Origin: Deltaproteobacteria bacterium
Lineage (GTDB): Bacteria; Desulfobacterota; DSM-4660; Desulfatiglandales; HGW-15
Direction: 5' to 3'
Assembly: GCA_019308985.1 (NCBI GenBank)
Contig: JAFDHB010000083.1
Coordinates: 1-15,526, forward strand
DNA: 15,526 nucleotides
The translations under genes and the position numbers were made by a program. The notes below the pieces were generated by a model. The model made no database searches. It was not told the DNA's origin and worked only from the letters and a program-made list of their open reading frames with translations. Shown piece by piece: positions 1-6,519 of the stretch; position 1 is the stretch's first letter, and each line of letters begins with the position of its first letter.

Positions 1-399
1 TTACAAGGCACAAACAGTTAATAGAAGGCCACAGTAGCCCCAAGAGATCATCTTCACCGGAGCCTCCACCTCTCGCCCCTATTGAGGAACCCCTATGAGG
101 ACAATGGGGGCGTGCAAACAGCTCAGGAGCGATATTGAGCCTTGAGAAAAGATCCCCGGGGTCCACTGCTGCAAAGTAGAGAAATCGCTTGAATCGGACT
201 ATCCGGGCCCAGAGGACCCGGCTTTACGCCTGATTCATGGCTTCGGCACCGCGATTTCAAAAGCACTTTTCAGGCAGAGCCTAATGCCTCTGACCTGGCC
301 CAGAGGGCCAGAATTTCTAGGCCCCATTCACTGATGCTCCATCTTCTTTACCCACAAGCGAATGCAACGCAAAGACTTGGACGACAGGTTGTTGAACCC
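1..399. other. Intergenic region with hairpins, no gene recognised
   Basis: I see no convincing coding region in this stretch downstream of menA. It holds several strong inverted repeats. At 75-111, GCCCCTATTG pairs with CAATGGGGGC (ten pairs including one G-T) around a 17-base loop. At 203-221 there is an imperfect CCGGG/CCCGG hairpin. At 295-311 there is a perfect 7-bp stem (CTGGCCC/GGGCCAG) with a 3-base loop. The last two share the core CCTCTGGG when read on the minus strand. The 295-311 hairpin could end menA transcription, but no T-run follows it on either strand. A structured RNA is possible; I cannot assign it to a known family. Confidence 0.4.
295..311 (-). terminator. Perfect hairpin about 90 bp past menA, possible transcript end
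   Basis: The hairpin has a 7-bp perfect GC-rich stem, CTGGCCC/GGGCCAG, with a 3-base loop. It lies about 90 bp downstream of the menA stop codon in the direction of transcription. There is no run of T after it, so it is not a standard intrinsic terminator; it may only stabilise the 3' end of the mRNA. Confidence 0.25.
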
Positions 400-1314
400 C
401 TATTTCATCCCTATTCCGATGGAGAAAAGAAGGCTGAAGACAAGGGTCAGTCTTGCGGTCCCTGAAAGGGCGCTGTTGAGTGCCTGCCCTTCTTCCTTCC
501 ATACCCTGCGAACCATGGAAATCCCCATTGGAAGTGTGATCAGGACCAGAAGCACCCACCCGGACACCTTTCCCTTCCATACCAGAGGAATCGGAATCGC
601 GTAGGAAACCACTAGGAGCAGGACATATTCGATGCGAGTCCACCTCTTGCCGAGAATCACTGCGAGCGTCTTCTTGCCCGCCTTCCTATCCGTTTCAATA
701 TCCCTGAGATTATTCACTACCAGGATGGCGGTGATCAGGAGGCCCACCGGAAAAGATGCCTTTAGGACCAAACTTGACAGGCCGAGGGCCTGGACGTAGT
801 AGGTCCCGCAAACCGCCACGATCCCGAAGAAAATGAAGACCAAAAGATCACCGAGACCATGGGAGCCAAGGGGATAGGGCCCTCCACTGTACCCCAGTGC
901 AGCGAGTATCGAGGCTATGCCCGCAGCCAGAATAGGCCACCCCCCTTTCAGGACCAGATAGAGCCCTATCAACACTACCAGGAGAAAAGTGATACCAATT
1001 GCCGCCTTGACCCGGCCCGGAGGGACAAGCCCGCTCTGTGTCACTCGCACGGGGCCCAGCCTCTCCGGCGTATCCACCTCCTTCACGAAGTCGAAGTAGT
1101 CGTTTGAGAGGTTAACCCCTATCTGGAGAAGCAGGGCGCCTGCCAGGCAGGCCAAGGCAGGGAGCAACCTGAATACTCCGTCAGCAAACGCGAGGGAAGT
1201 ACCGACAAGGACGGGCGATATGGAAGCGGGCAAGGTCTTGGGCCTGATGGCAAGCACCCACGGGGAGACCTTATCTTCTTGCACCCCTCTACGAATCGAT
1301 TCCCTGTTGATCAT
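400..1314 (-). CDS. menA: MenA-like UbiA-family prenyltransferase (menaquinone synthesis)
   Basis: This is an integral membrane prenyltransferase of about 304 residues. In this family the reaction joins a polyprenyl diphosphate to 1,4-dihydroxy-2-naphthoate, the membrane step of menaquinone synthesis. Both aspartate-rich motifs are visible: NLSNDYFD near residues 68-75 and NNLRDIETDRKAGKKTL near 201-217. The stretch GYSGGPYPLGSHGLGDL near 141-157 is typical of MenA rather than UbiA. Several hydrophobic helices cover the rest. I chose the ATG at 1314 because the reading frame upstream runs back into the permease gene; that leaves a gap of only about 10 bp after the permease stop. An AGAAGG sequence lies about 14 bases upstream of the ATG and a GGAAG lies directly against it, so the ribosome site is not ideal. 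The gene looks like the last of the ABC transporter unit. A related UbiA-family naphthoate prenyltransferase with another acceptor is possible. Confidence 0.86.
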   Translation of the reverse strand: MINRESIRRGVQEDKVSPWVLAIRPKTLPASISPVLVGTSLAFADGVFRLLPALACLAGALLLQIGVNLSNDYFDFVKEVDTPERLGPVRVTQSGLVPPGRVKAAIGITFLLVVLIGLYLVLKGGWPILAAGIASILAALGYSGGPYPLGSHGLGDLLVFIFFGIVAVCGTYYVQALGLSSLVLKASFPVGLLITAILVVNNLRDIETDRKAGKKTLAVILGKRWTRIEYVLLLVVSYAIPIPLVWKGKVSGWVLLVLITLPMGISMVRRVWKEEGQALNSALSGTARLTLVFSLLFSIGIGMK

Positions 1315-1324
1315 CTTCCAGGTC

Positions 1325-2083
1325 TTATCCTTCTTCTGTGTACATGTGTTTGTTGACCCGCATTTCAAGAGTATAGATCAGGAAATAGAGTATCACCCCC
1401 AAAAGGCCCATAGCAAGGATGCCCGCATACATCTCCGGGTAACGGAGCACCTGGTAGGTCTCCACGACGATGTAATACCCCAGGCCATGGGTGGTCAAGG
1501 ATTGTTCCACGATGAACAGGACCGCTATTGCAGTACCCACCGAGACCCGCAGCGCGGTCAAGACGGCCGGGATTGAGGCCGGCAGGTAGACGTAGTAAAA
1601 CAACGCCCGTCGCCCCGCACCCAGGGACCTCACCGAGAGCAACAATTCGGGACGGAGGTTTGCCGCCTCGTCCCTGACCACCACCATTATCTGAAAAAAG
1701 ATAATCAGGGCGATGAGCAGGATCTTGGACAGGTCCGTAATCCCCAGGAGCACATATATGACCGGGAGAAAAACAATCTTGGGGATGGGATAGGAGATGG
1801 CTATCAACGGTGCAAAGATCCGATCCAGCGGACGGATCTGGCCCAGACCCAGGCCTATGGGTACGGCCGTAACCACCCCCAGCCCGATCGCTCCCAAGAC
1901 CCTGCCGGCGCTTGCCAAAAAGTGGAGCCCCAGTTCGCCCGGCAGGGAGGCCAGGAAAATAGGGATCACCTCCAGGGGGGAAGGCATGATGGGTCGATTG
2001 ATGGACCAGGCAAGCCCCTGCCACAGGGCCAAGAACATGATAAAACCCAACAGGGCCAAAGGTATACTCTGACGCCCTTTCAC
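1325..2083 (-). CDS. ABC transporter permease, SsuC/TauC type
   Basis: This is a 252-residue inner-membrane permease with about six hydrophobic helices. The cytoplasmic EAA loop, which contacts the ATPase, is clear at residues 139-171: EAANLRPELLLSVRSLG, then a Leu-Pro near 167-168. Length and motif match the permeases of the nitrate/sulfonate/taurine group of importers. Its ATG overlaps the ATPase stop codon by four bases (ATGA), so translation is coupled and the two proteins very likely form one importer. The substrate cannot be read from this subunit. The next gene downstream, after about 10 bp, is menA. Confidence 0.88.
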   Translation of the reverse strand: MKGRQSIPLALLGFIMFLALWQGLAWSINRPIMPSPLEVIPIFLASLPGELGLHFLASAGRVLGAIGLGVVTAVPIGLGLGQIRPLDRIFAPLIAISYPIPKIVFLPVIYVLLGITDLSKILLIALIIFFQIMVVVRDEAANLRPELLLSVRSLGAGRRALFYYVYLPASIPAVLTALRVSVGTAIAVLFIVEQSLTTHGLGYYIVVETYQVLRYPEMYAGILAMGLLGVILYFLIYTLEMRVNKHMYTEEG

Positions 2084-2859
2084 GGGTCCCTCCCCAGCAT
2101 GCCCCGTATGGTCTCACACTGCCGCCGGAACCGCATGTCGTACCTGAAATCCTCCTTCCCTGCGCTTTCATTCTCTACCACCCGGGGTGTCCTGTTGGAA
2201 TCCTGTTCAAGCACTATGATTTTTTCGCCCACCAGGACCGCCTCCTCTATGTCGTGCGTAACTATTATTACTGTGAGGTCCGATTCCCTGCGGAGGGCCA
2301 TGACCGCCCTCTGGAGGTCTTCCCTTATCCTGACGTCCAGGGCGGAGAAAGGTTCATCCAGCAGGAGCACGTCGGGGTCCAGGGCGAGGGTCCTGGCAAT
2401 GGCTGTTCGCTGCCTCTGCCCCCTGGAGATCTGGGAGGGATACTTGTCCTGGATCCCGTCTATCTCCAGCTTCTTCAGCCAGTAATCAACTCGTGCCCTT
2501 ATTTCTTGCTTCTCCACCCGCCTGCCCCTTGGTGCGTGCAGACCGTCGGGACCATAGAACCTCCTTATCTTGAGGCCAAGCTCCGCGTTCTCCCTCACCG
2601 TTGCCCACGGCAACAGGCCGTGATCCTGGAGAACCAGGCCGGTCTTCGGCCTCGGCCTGGAGATGGGGGACCCCGCTATGATGATTTCCCCCCCGGTGGG
2701 GCGCAGCAGACCCGCCAACAGGTAAAGAAGCGTGGTCTTGCCGCACCCGGAGGGACCGATCACGGCGCAGGCCTCTCCCCGCTCGATCCGAAGGCTGAAT
2801 CCTTCAAAAAGAGGAGGGTTCTCTCCGTAGGAGAAGGACATGTCCCTCAATTCAATCAC
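2080..2859 (-). CDS. ABC transporter ATP-binding protein, SsuB/TauB type
   Basis: This 259-residue ATPase powers the importer formed with the adjacent permease. Walker A is GPSGCGKT (residues 35-42). The Q-loop is at Q78, followed by HGLLPW, as is common in SsuB/TauB-type proteins. Walker B is VLLLDEP (164-170), the D-loop is SALD, and the switch histidine is in THD (H202). The signature motif reads ISRGQ (144-148) instead of the usual LSGGQ; the third position carries Arg. The start is taken as GTG at 2859, because the product then begins IELRDMSFSYG, the usual N-terminus of the family. An internal ATG at 2841 has a nearer GAGG and is the alternative. The gene lies 49 bp after the substrate-binding protein gene and overlaps the permease by four bases. 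Confidence 0.88.
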   Translation of the reverse strand: MIELRDMSFSYGENPPLFEGFSLRIERGEACAVIGPSGCGKTTLLYLLAGLLRPTGGEIIIAGSPISRPRPKTGLVLQDHGLLPWATVRENAELGLKIRRFYGPDGLHAPRGRRVEKQEIRARVDYWLKKLEIDGIQDKYPSQISRGQRQRTAIARTLALDPDVLLLDEPFSALDVRIREDLQRAVMALRRESDLTVIIVTHDIEEAVLVGEKIIVLEQDSNRTPRVVENESAGKEDFRYDMRFRRQCETIRGMLGRDP

Positions 2860-2908
2860 TTGCGACGATTACGCCCCGTCTGCCTTGTCTTTCTTGCTAT
2901 GCGGGCCT

Positions 2909-3892
2909 TCACCTGGACAGGAATCTTCTCGAGACTGACTCTTCATAGGGCGGTGCTTGCTTTATCAACCCCTTTTCAATCATCCATTCCATCACATCCA
3001 ACCACTGTTCCCTGGTGGGGACCGAACTTCGAGGAAAGGGGGGCACTGGATAGTCCTCTTGGACGTTCTTGGGCACTCTGATTCTCTTGAGAAGAAGCGA
3101 ACGGTAGGCCTCGGGGTTACTGTTGATTTCGCCCGCAGCAAGATCCCATGCGGCAAGGAAATGTCTGATGGCTTCCGGTTTTTCCCTTATCGCCCGCACG
3201 CTGAAGGTCAAGACGCTGACACTGTAGCCTGGATAGGAGGAATCGTCGATAACAGGCAGGGCACCTGCCCTCAATGCGCTTATCCCCAAGGGGTCTGGAA
3301 GTGTCGCGGCCTTGAGCCTCCCCTGCATGAGCAGTTGGTATCTTTCCGGAATTACGGGCACGGACCTCTTCAAGATTTCCTCCACGCTGAGGCCTTTTCT
3401 TGCCAGGAGGCGGTCCGTGACATATTCAATAATCATATTCATGGACACGGCGATCGGGACTCCCGCCAAATCCCCTGGAGAACGGATGCCGCTTCCCGGG
3501 GCGGCCACCACCCTGAACATGGGAAAACGGTCATAGGCCTTCCTTGCTACCCCCAGTATCCTGACCTGGACTCTCTTGCGATTGAACATGGCCGTGGAGG
3601 TCATCTCGTTCAACATGGCATCGATTTCCCGGGCCTGCATCAACTGGTCCCTTTCAAGGCCGCTCGCTACCGGGACTGCTTTGATGGTGTATCCTCCCCT
3701 GGAGAGGTAGCCCTTGGCCTCAGCCACGTAAAAGGGCAGGGAATCAAGAATCGGGAGCAGGGCCACCTTCAGTGTCTTCTTTTCTTCAGAGGCCCACGCC
3801 CCTCCCCCACCGAATCCCGCCCCGGTCGCCAGGCACATGAAGAGCGACAGAAAGATCGGGAACCACATTTTCTTACTGGTAAACACGCACAT
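2909..3892 (-). CDS. ABC transporter substrate-binding protein, NMT1/SsuA-like
   Basis: This is a secreted solute-binding protein of 327 residues. The N-terminus has charged residues, then a hydrophobic stretch (WFPIFLSLFMCLATGAG), then AWA followed by SEEKK, which suggests signal peptidase I cleavage after about residue 34. The cysteine in LFMC does not fit a lipobox well, so I do not call it a lipoprotein. The mature part begins TLKVALLPILDSLPFYVAEA, typical of the NMT1/SsuA/ThiY fold with binding sites for small organic ligands. The start at 3892 is supported by AAAGGA seven or eight bases upstream. It is the first gene of a unit with the ATPase, permease and menA. Nothing in the sequence fixes the ligand; sulfonate, pyrimidine or aromatic precursors are all possible. 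The location next to menA makes a quinone-related ligand worth testing. Confidence 0.8.
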   Translation of the reverse strand: MCVFTSKKMWFPIFLSLFMCLATGAGFGGGGAWASEEKKTLKVALLPILDSLPFYVAEAKGYLSRGGYTIKAVPVASGLERDQLMQAREIDAMLNEMTSTAMFNRKRVQVRILGVARKAYDRFPMFRVVAAPGSGIRSPGDLAGVPIAVSMNMIIEYVTDRLLARKGLSVEEILKRSVPVIPERYQLLMQGRLKAATLPDPLGISALRAGALPVIDDSSYPGYSVSVLTFSVRAIREKPEAIRHFLAAWDLAAGEINSNPEAYRSLLLKRIRVPKNVQEDYPVPPFPRSSVPTREQWLDVMEWMIEKGLIKQAPPYEESVSRRFLSR

Positions 3893-3933
3893 GTCCAGGT
3901 CCTTTCGTCTATTTGGTCGGCCGCCAAGGGCGG

Positions 3934-4038
3934 GGTTCAGGGTTCAAGGTTCAGGGTTCAGGGTTCAAGGTTCAGGGTTCAAAGTTCAAGGTTCAGGGTT
4001 CAAGGTTCAAGGTTCAGGGTTCAGGGTTCAGGGTTCAG
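3934..4038. repeat. Tandem heptamer array, 15 units of GGTTCA(A/G)
   Basis: There are fifteen consecutive 7-base units. Fourteen are GGTTCAG or GGTTCAA and one (the eighth) is AGTTCAA. The A/G choice at position 7 runs G A G G A G A A G A A G G G G. The array ends directly at GGTTACTTGG, which leads into a REP-like palindrome. It has no spacers, so it is not CRISPR. Such degenerate heptamer arrays suggest slipped-strand growth or copying by a mobile repeat. Confidence 0.95.
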
Positions 4039-4045
4039 GGTTACT

Positions 4046-4071
4046 TGGGTCGCGGCGAGATGCCGCTCCCA
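4046..4071. repeat. REP-like palindrome, copy 1
   Basis: TGGG and GCGGC pair with GCCGC and CCCA around the loop GAGAT, with a small internal mismatch. On the minus strand it begins GTGGGAGC, resembling the GTAG/GTGG-headed REP sequences tied to RAYT transposases in other bacteria. It belongs to a 41-bp block (4032-4072) repeated exactly at 4224-4264. Confidence 0.75.
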
Positions 4072-4162
4072 CATCTTTTCCGTCCTCTGCCCTTTGTTGC
4101 TCTGGTTTCTGCTTAGTCACTTTCCTCTTCCCTCTAACCTCAGGCCTCCAACCTCAAACATT

Positions 4163-4196
4163 CCCTGGATCGCAACAACATGTTGCTCCTACAGGG
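4163..4196. repeat. REP-like palindrome, divergent copy 2
   Basis: An outer stem CCCTG/CAGGG encloses an inner stem GCAACA/TGTTGC with a 3-base loop ACA. On the minus strand the inner part is headed GTAGGAGC, and GCGATC follows the stem. The order is the same as in copies 1 and 3, but the stem sequence differs with base pairing preserved. That pattern is expected of a REP family under selection for structure. Confidence 0.7.
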
Positions 4197-4202
4197 GGGG
4201 GA

Positions 4203-4230
4203 GGTTCAAGGTTCAGGGTTCAAGGTTCAG
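4203..4230. repeat. Short tandem heptamer array, 4 units
   Basis: Four units of GGTTCAA/GGTTCAG alternate A, G, A, G and run straight into the third REP-like palindrome, exactly as the 15-unit array runs into the first. Array and palindrome therefore behave as one composite module present twice within 230 bp. Confidence 0.9.
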
Positions 4231-4237
4231 GGTTACT

Positions 4238-4263
4238 TGGGTCGCGGCGAGATGCCGCTCCCA
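4238..4263. repeat. REP-like palindrome, copy 3
   Basis: This is identical to the palindrome at 4046-4071, including its 5' flank back to 4224. The identity of the whole 41-bp block points to recent duplication or conversion. Confidence 0.75.
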
Positions 4264-4315
4264 CGTCCTTTTTGTCTTCGGTCTCCGGTCCTCCGTCATC
4301 GGTACTGTGTTCTAG

Positions 4316-4374
4316 ATCCCTCAATTCCTGAATTCCCGTCTTTCTGCTCACTTCCCCATTCTGCCCACTGTTCA
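4316..4374 (-). repeat. Degenerate GTGAGCA-type tract downstream of flxA
   Basis: Read on the minus strand, this stretch contains AGTGAACAGTGGGCAG, AGTGAGCAGAAAG and GGAATTCAGGAATTGAGG. The same words occur on the plus strand at 14072-14162 (AGTGAGCAGAAAGGG, GTGAGCAGTAAGCAG, GGAATTCGGGG, GAATTGAGG), so the two regions are copies of one degenerate simple-repeat family. Confidence 0.6.
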
Positions 4375-4382
4375 CTATCTTC

Positions 4383-5225
4383 CTAGTATTCCGGAGGCAG
4401 CTCCTTCAACCTTGCAAGGGAAAACACAGGGCCGTCCTTACATACGTACTGGTCCCCGATGTTACATCTGCCGCACATCCCGATACCGCACTTCATCCTC
4501 ATTTCAAGGGACAGTATTATCCTCTCCGGTGGAAAGCCCAGCTTTTCCAGGACGGGTTGGGTAAACTTGATCATTATGGGAGGCCCGCAGACAATAGCGA
4601 TTGCATCATCGGAGCTGGTTATCTTTTGCTCCGTGATCGTTGGGACAAACCCTATGTTGTATTTCCAGTCCGGATCGTCCGTGGCATCCACCGTGATGTG
4701 CATGTTGATGTCATCTCTCCTTTCCCACTCTGCGAGCTCATCCTTGTAGAGTAACATCCCAGGTGTCCTCGCCCCATAAACCACGGTGATCTCCTTGAAC
4801 TTTGACCGGTTTTCCGGGTGCAGCATGTACACAATGCTCGATCTCAAGGTGGTGAAGGCGAAACCGCCGCCTATGATCACCACGTTCCTCCCTTCCATCT
4901 CCTCCCAGGGGTACCAGTTCCCAAGGGGTCCGCGAACTCCCATTATCTCACCCACCTTCATGTTGTGCAGGTGGGTGGTAACCACCCCTACCTTGTTTAC
5001 CGTGAACTTGACAAACCCCTCTTCGGTCGGGGAAGAAGCTATGCCGATGGGGATCTCACCCTTGCCCGCAATGGAAAGCTCTGCAAATTGCCCCGGAGTA
5101 TAGGCGAACTTCTTGCCGTCCTCGGGGTTCAAGAAGACCAGCTTGAAAGTCTTTAGGTTGCGGTCCTCCGTCTCGGTGATTATCTCCTCTATGCGGACCG
5201 GATATGGCAGATAAGGATTCTCCAA
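4383..5225 (-). CDS. flxA: FlxA-like FAD/NAD(P)-binding iron-sulfur oxidoreductase subunit
   Basis: This 280-residue cytoplasmic protein is of the ferredoxin-reductase/dihydroorotate dehydrogenase electron-transfer class. That class includes sulfhydrogenase gamma, anaerobic sulfite reductase B and FlxA. It should exchange electrons between NAD(P)H and an FeS chain. The FAD-binding barrel shows PGQF (44-47) and PIGIASSP (59-66). The nucleotide-binding half shows GGGFAFTTLRS (119-129) and CGPP (213-216). A C-terminal [2Fe-2S] site has C246, C251, C254 and C262 (CGIGMCGRC). The start is TTG at 5225, because a strong GGAGGA sits eight bases upstream and no ATG or GTG is better placed. It is the last gene of the operon, separated from flxB by 189 bp that hold a long inverted repeat. 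The mapping to FlxA rests on the neighbouring MvhD and HdrABC genes. Confidence 0.85.
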   Translation of the reverse strand: MENPYLPYPVRIEEIITETEDRNLKTFKLVFLNPEDGKKFAYTPGQFAELSIAGKGEIPIGIASSPTEEGFVKFTVNKVGVVTTHLHNMKVGEIMGVRGPLGNWYPWEEMEGRNVVIIGGGFAFTTLRSSIVYMLHPENRSKFKEITVVYGARTPGMLLYKDELAEWERRDDINMHITVDATDDPDWKYNIGFVPTITEQKITSSDDAIAIVCGPPIMIKFTQPVLEKLGFPPERIILSLEMRMKCGIGMCGRCNIGDQYVCKDGPVFSLARLKELPPEY

Positions 5226-5289
5226 TTGGCTATCCTCCGTACTTATTCGTCCTAAACCAGTAACAATCAGATCGAAAAGCCTTTAGGTT

Positions 5290-5418
5290 TTGATGCGTTC
5301 GGAAAGGCCCCAGATGCAAGGCGCGCAGATCTTTAGGAATGAGGCGTACATAGAAGTACGCCGCAATGACTAAAGATGCAGCGCAACACAGCAGATGGGG
5401 TTTTTCCGGATGCATCAA
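5290..5418. repeat. 129-bp long inverted-repeat element between flxB and flxA
   Basis: The two ends are near mirror images: TTGATGCGTTCGGAAAGG at the left, and the reverse complement of the right end reads TTGATGCATCCGGAAAAA. Inside, ATCTTTAG pairs with CTAAAGAT, and at the centre GGCGTAC (5343-5349) pairs with GTACGCC (5356-5362). A second copy begins at 15438, so this is a dispersed family. Its right end covers the flxB stop codon (5415-5417). Transcribed within the operon it would form a long imperfect hairpin. Confidence 0.85.
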
Positions 5419-6452
5419 CCATGGTTGTTCATCAATTCACACACATACCTGATATCTATGTTTACAGGGCAAAACTGTACGCATCTCCCGCACCCCACGC
5501 ACGCCACCCCGTCCTGATACTTGTCCACGTAGTATTTCAACTTGTGCATGAATCTCTGGCGCACCCTTTGGACCTTTTTGCTTCGCGGGTTGTGGCCGGA
5601 GGCATGAAAGGTGAACAGGGGGAACATACAGCTGTCCCAGTTCCTGATCCTGTCCCCTACTTTCCTGTATAACTCGTCCTGGATGTCGAAGCACCAGCAC
5701 GTGGGGCACAGGTAGGTGCAAGTCCCGCAATTTATACACGCGAAAGCGACTTCTTCCCAGAAGGGAGCGTCAAAGAGTTCGTTGACCTGCTTTTCTCCCA
5801 ACTTGTCAGTACGGATTTCAGAAGAAATCTTCGCTGTTGCCGAAGCCGCCAATTCCTCCGCTCCTCGAATCACTGCCTCGTCCGTGTCGCGTCCACCTGC
5901 TATCTTTTCGACAAGCTCTCGGCCCTTCTCACTCAGGCACCTCGCCAGGAACACCTCTCCCATGTCATAGAGGAGGACATCCAACCCCTTCTCGCTGAAA
6001 GGACCGCTCCCGGTGGAAGTGCAGAAACACGTGCTACAGGGTTCATTGCACCCGAGTCCCACAAGGGTGGCGGACTCCAATCTCCTCAACCACCAGGGGT
6101 CCTTGTATTGGGGTGTGTCGAAATTCACCCTCACGAGTTGAAAGGCGTAGGCATCACAGGGTCTTACCCCGATCAGGGCCTGGGGCGGGAACTCCCTTGG
6201 CCTCTCTCTGAGTATATGAGCCTTTTCGTCGCTTTCTTCCACGGTAAACTCAAACATACCTTCCGACTGGGGAAGGACCAAGGACTTCGGGGAAAGCCTC
6301 GTATTCTGAAAGGTGAAATCAGGTTCGACTCCTTCTTCCAGGGGGCCGTATACGAAAAAATCTCCTTCCCTGATGGGCACGTAAACCCTGTAGAAATCTC
6401 TCAATGCCAGCAAGGCGGACCCCCATTCATCCTTTGAAAAAACCCTTTCCAT
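5415..6452 (-). CDS. flxB: FlxB-like 4Fe-4S dicluster electron-transfer protein
   Basis: This is a soluble iron-sulfur protein of 345 residues, similar in layout to sulfhydrogenase beta and anaerobic sulfite reductase A. The C-terminal third carries two [4Fe-4S] sites: C239, C242, C245, C249 (CINCGTCTYLCP) and C318, C321, C324, C328 (CVGCGRCVQFCP). Further cysteines in CNEPCSTCFC (135-144) and near 252-254 may bind another cluster or help fold the protein. RPCD near 97-100 is characteristic of this family. I prefer the ATG at 6452 because AAGGA lies seven bases upstream; an in-frame GTG at 6467 would add five residues but has a poor ribosome site. Its role would be to pass electrons between FlxA and FlxC/MvhD. 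It lies 67 bp after flxC, and its stop codon is inside the 129-bp repeat. Confidence 0.83.
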   Translation of the reverse strand: MERVFSKDEWGSALLALRDFYRVYVPIREGDFFVYGPLEEGVEPDFTFQNTRLSPKSLVLPQSEGMFEFTVEESDEKAHILRERPREFPPQALIGVRPCDAYAFQLVRVNFDTPQYKDPWWLRRLESATLVGLGCNEPCSTCFCTSTGSGPFSEKGLDVLLYDMGEVFLARCLSEKGRELVEKIAGGRDTDEAVIRGAEELAASATAKISSEIRTDKLGEKQVNELFDAPFWEEVAFACINCGTCTYLCPTCWCFDIQDELYRKVGDRIRNWDSCMFPLFTFHASGHNPRSKKVQRVRQRFMHKLKYYVDKYQDGVACVGCGRCVQFCPVNIDIRYVCELMNNHG

Positions 6453-6519
6453 ATTCCTTTCCTTCACCTAGTAGTTATCCAACCATCGATCCCCAGTGAC
6501 TTCCATCAGGCCCCGACCG

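Larger units (their letters stand above)
3893..4382. other. Repeat-filled intergenic region between the Flx/Hdr operon and the ABC-menA unit
   Basis: There is no gene here. From left to right it holds: a CCGCC/GGCGG hairpin (3921-3933), a 15-unit heptamer array (3934-4038), a REP-like palindrome (4046-4071), non-repetitive T- and C-rich sequence, a second REP-like palindrome (4163-4196), a short heptamer array (4203-4230), a third palindrome (4238-4263) and a degenerate GTGAGCA-type tract on the minus strand (about 4316-4374). Open frames running through the arrays are by-products of the repeat and show a periodic translation. The promoter of the ABC-menA unit should lie here or to its left, but I found no convincing -35/-10 pair. 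Confidence 0.7.

Noticed and set aside
1365..2171. A 268-codon minus-strand frame overlapping the permease
   Set aside because: It is an out-of-frame shadow of the permease, Gly/Pro/Arg-rich with no hydrophobic helices, while the other frame encodes a clear permease.
3934..4230. CRISPR array
   Set aside because: The units are 7 bases long, adjoining, without unique spacers, and no cas gene is present.
4047..4263. Intrinsic terminators formed by the palindromes at 4046-4071 and 4238-4263
   Set aside because: In the direction of the Hdr/Flx transcript (minus strand) the stems are not followed by T-runs; their repetition and head sequence fit a REP-like family better.
2957..4315. A 452-codon open frame on the plus strand
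   Set aside because: It runs antisense through the substrate-binding protein gene and then through the heptamer arrays, which stay open in several frames. The translation shows no domain and has a repeat-derived period.
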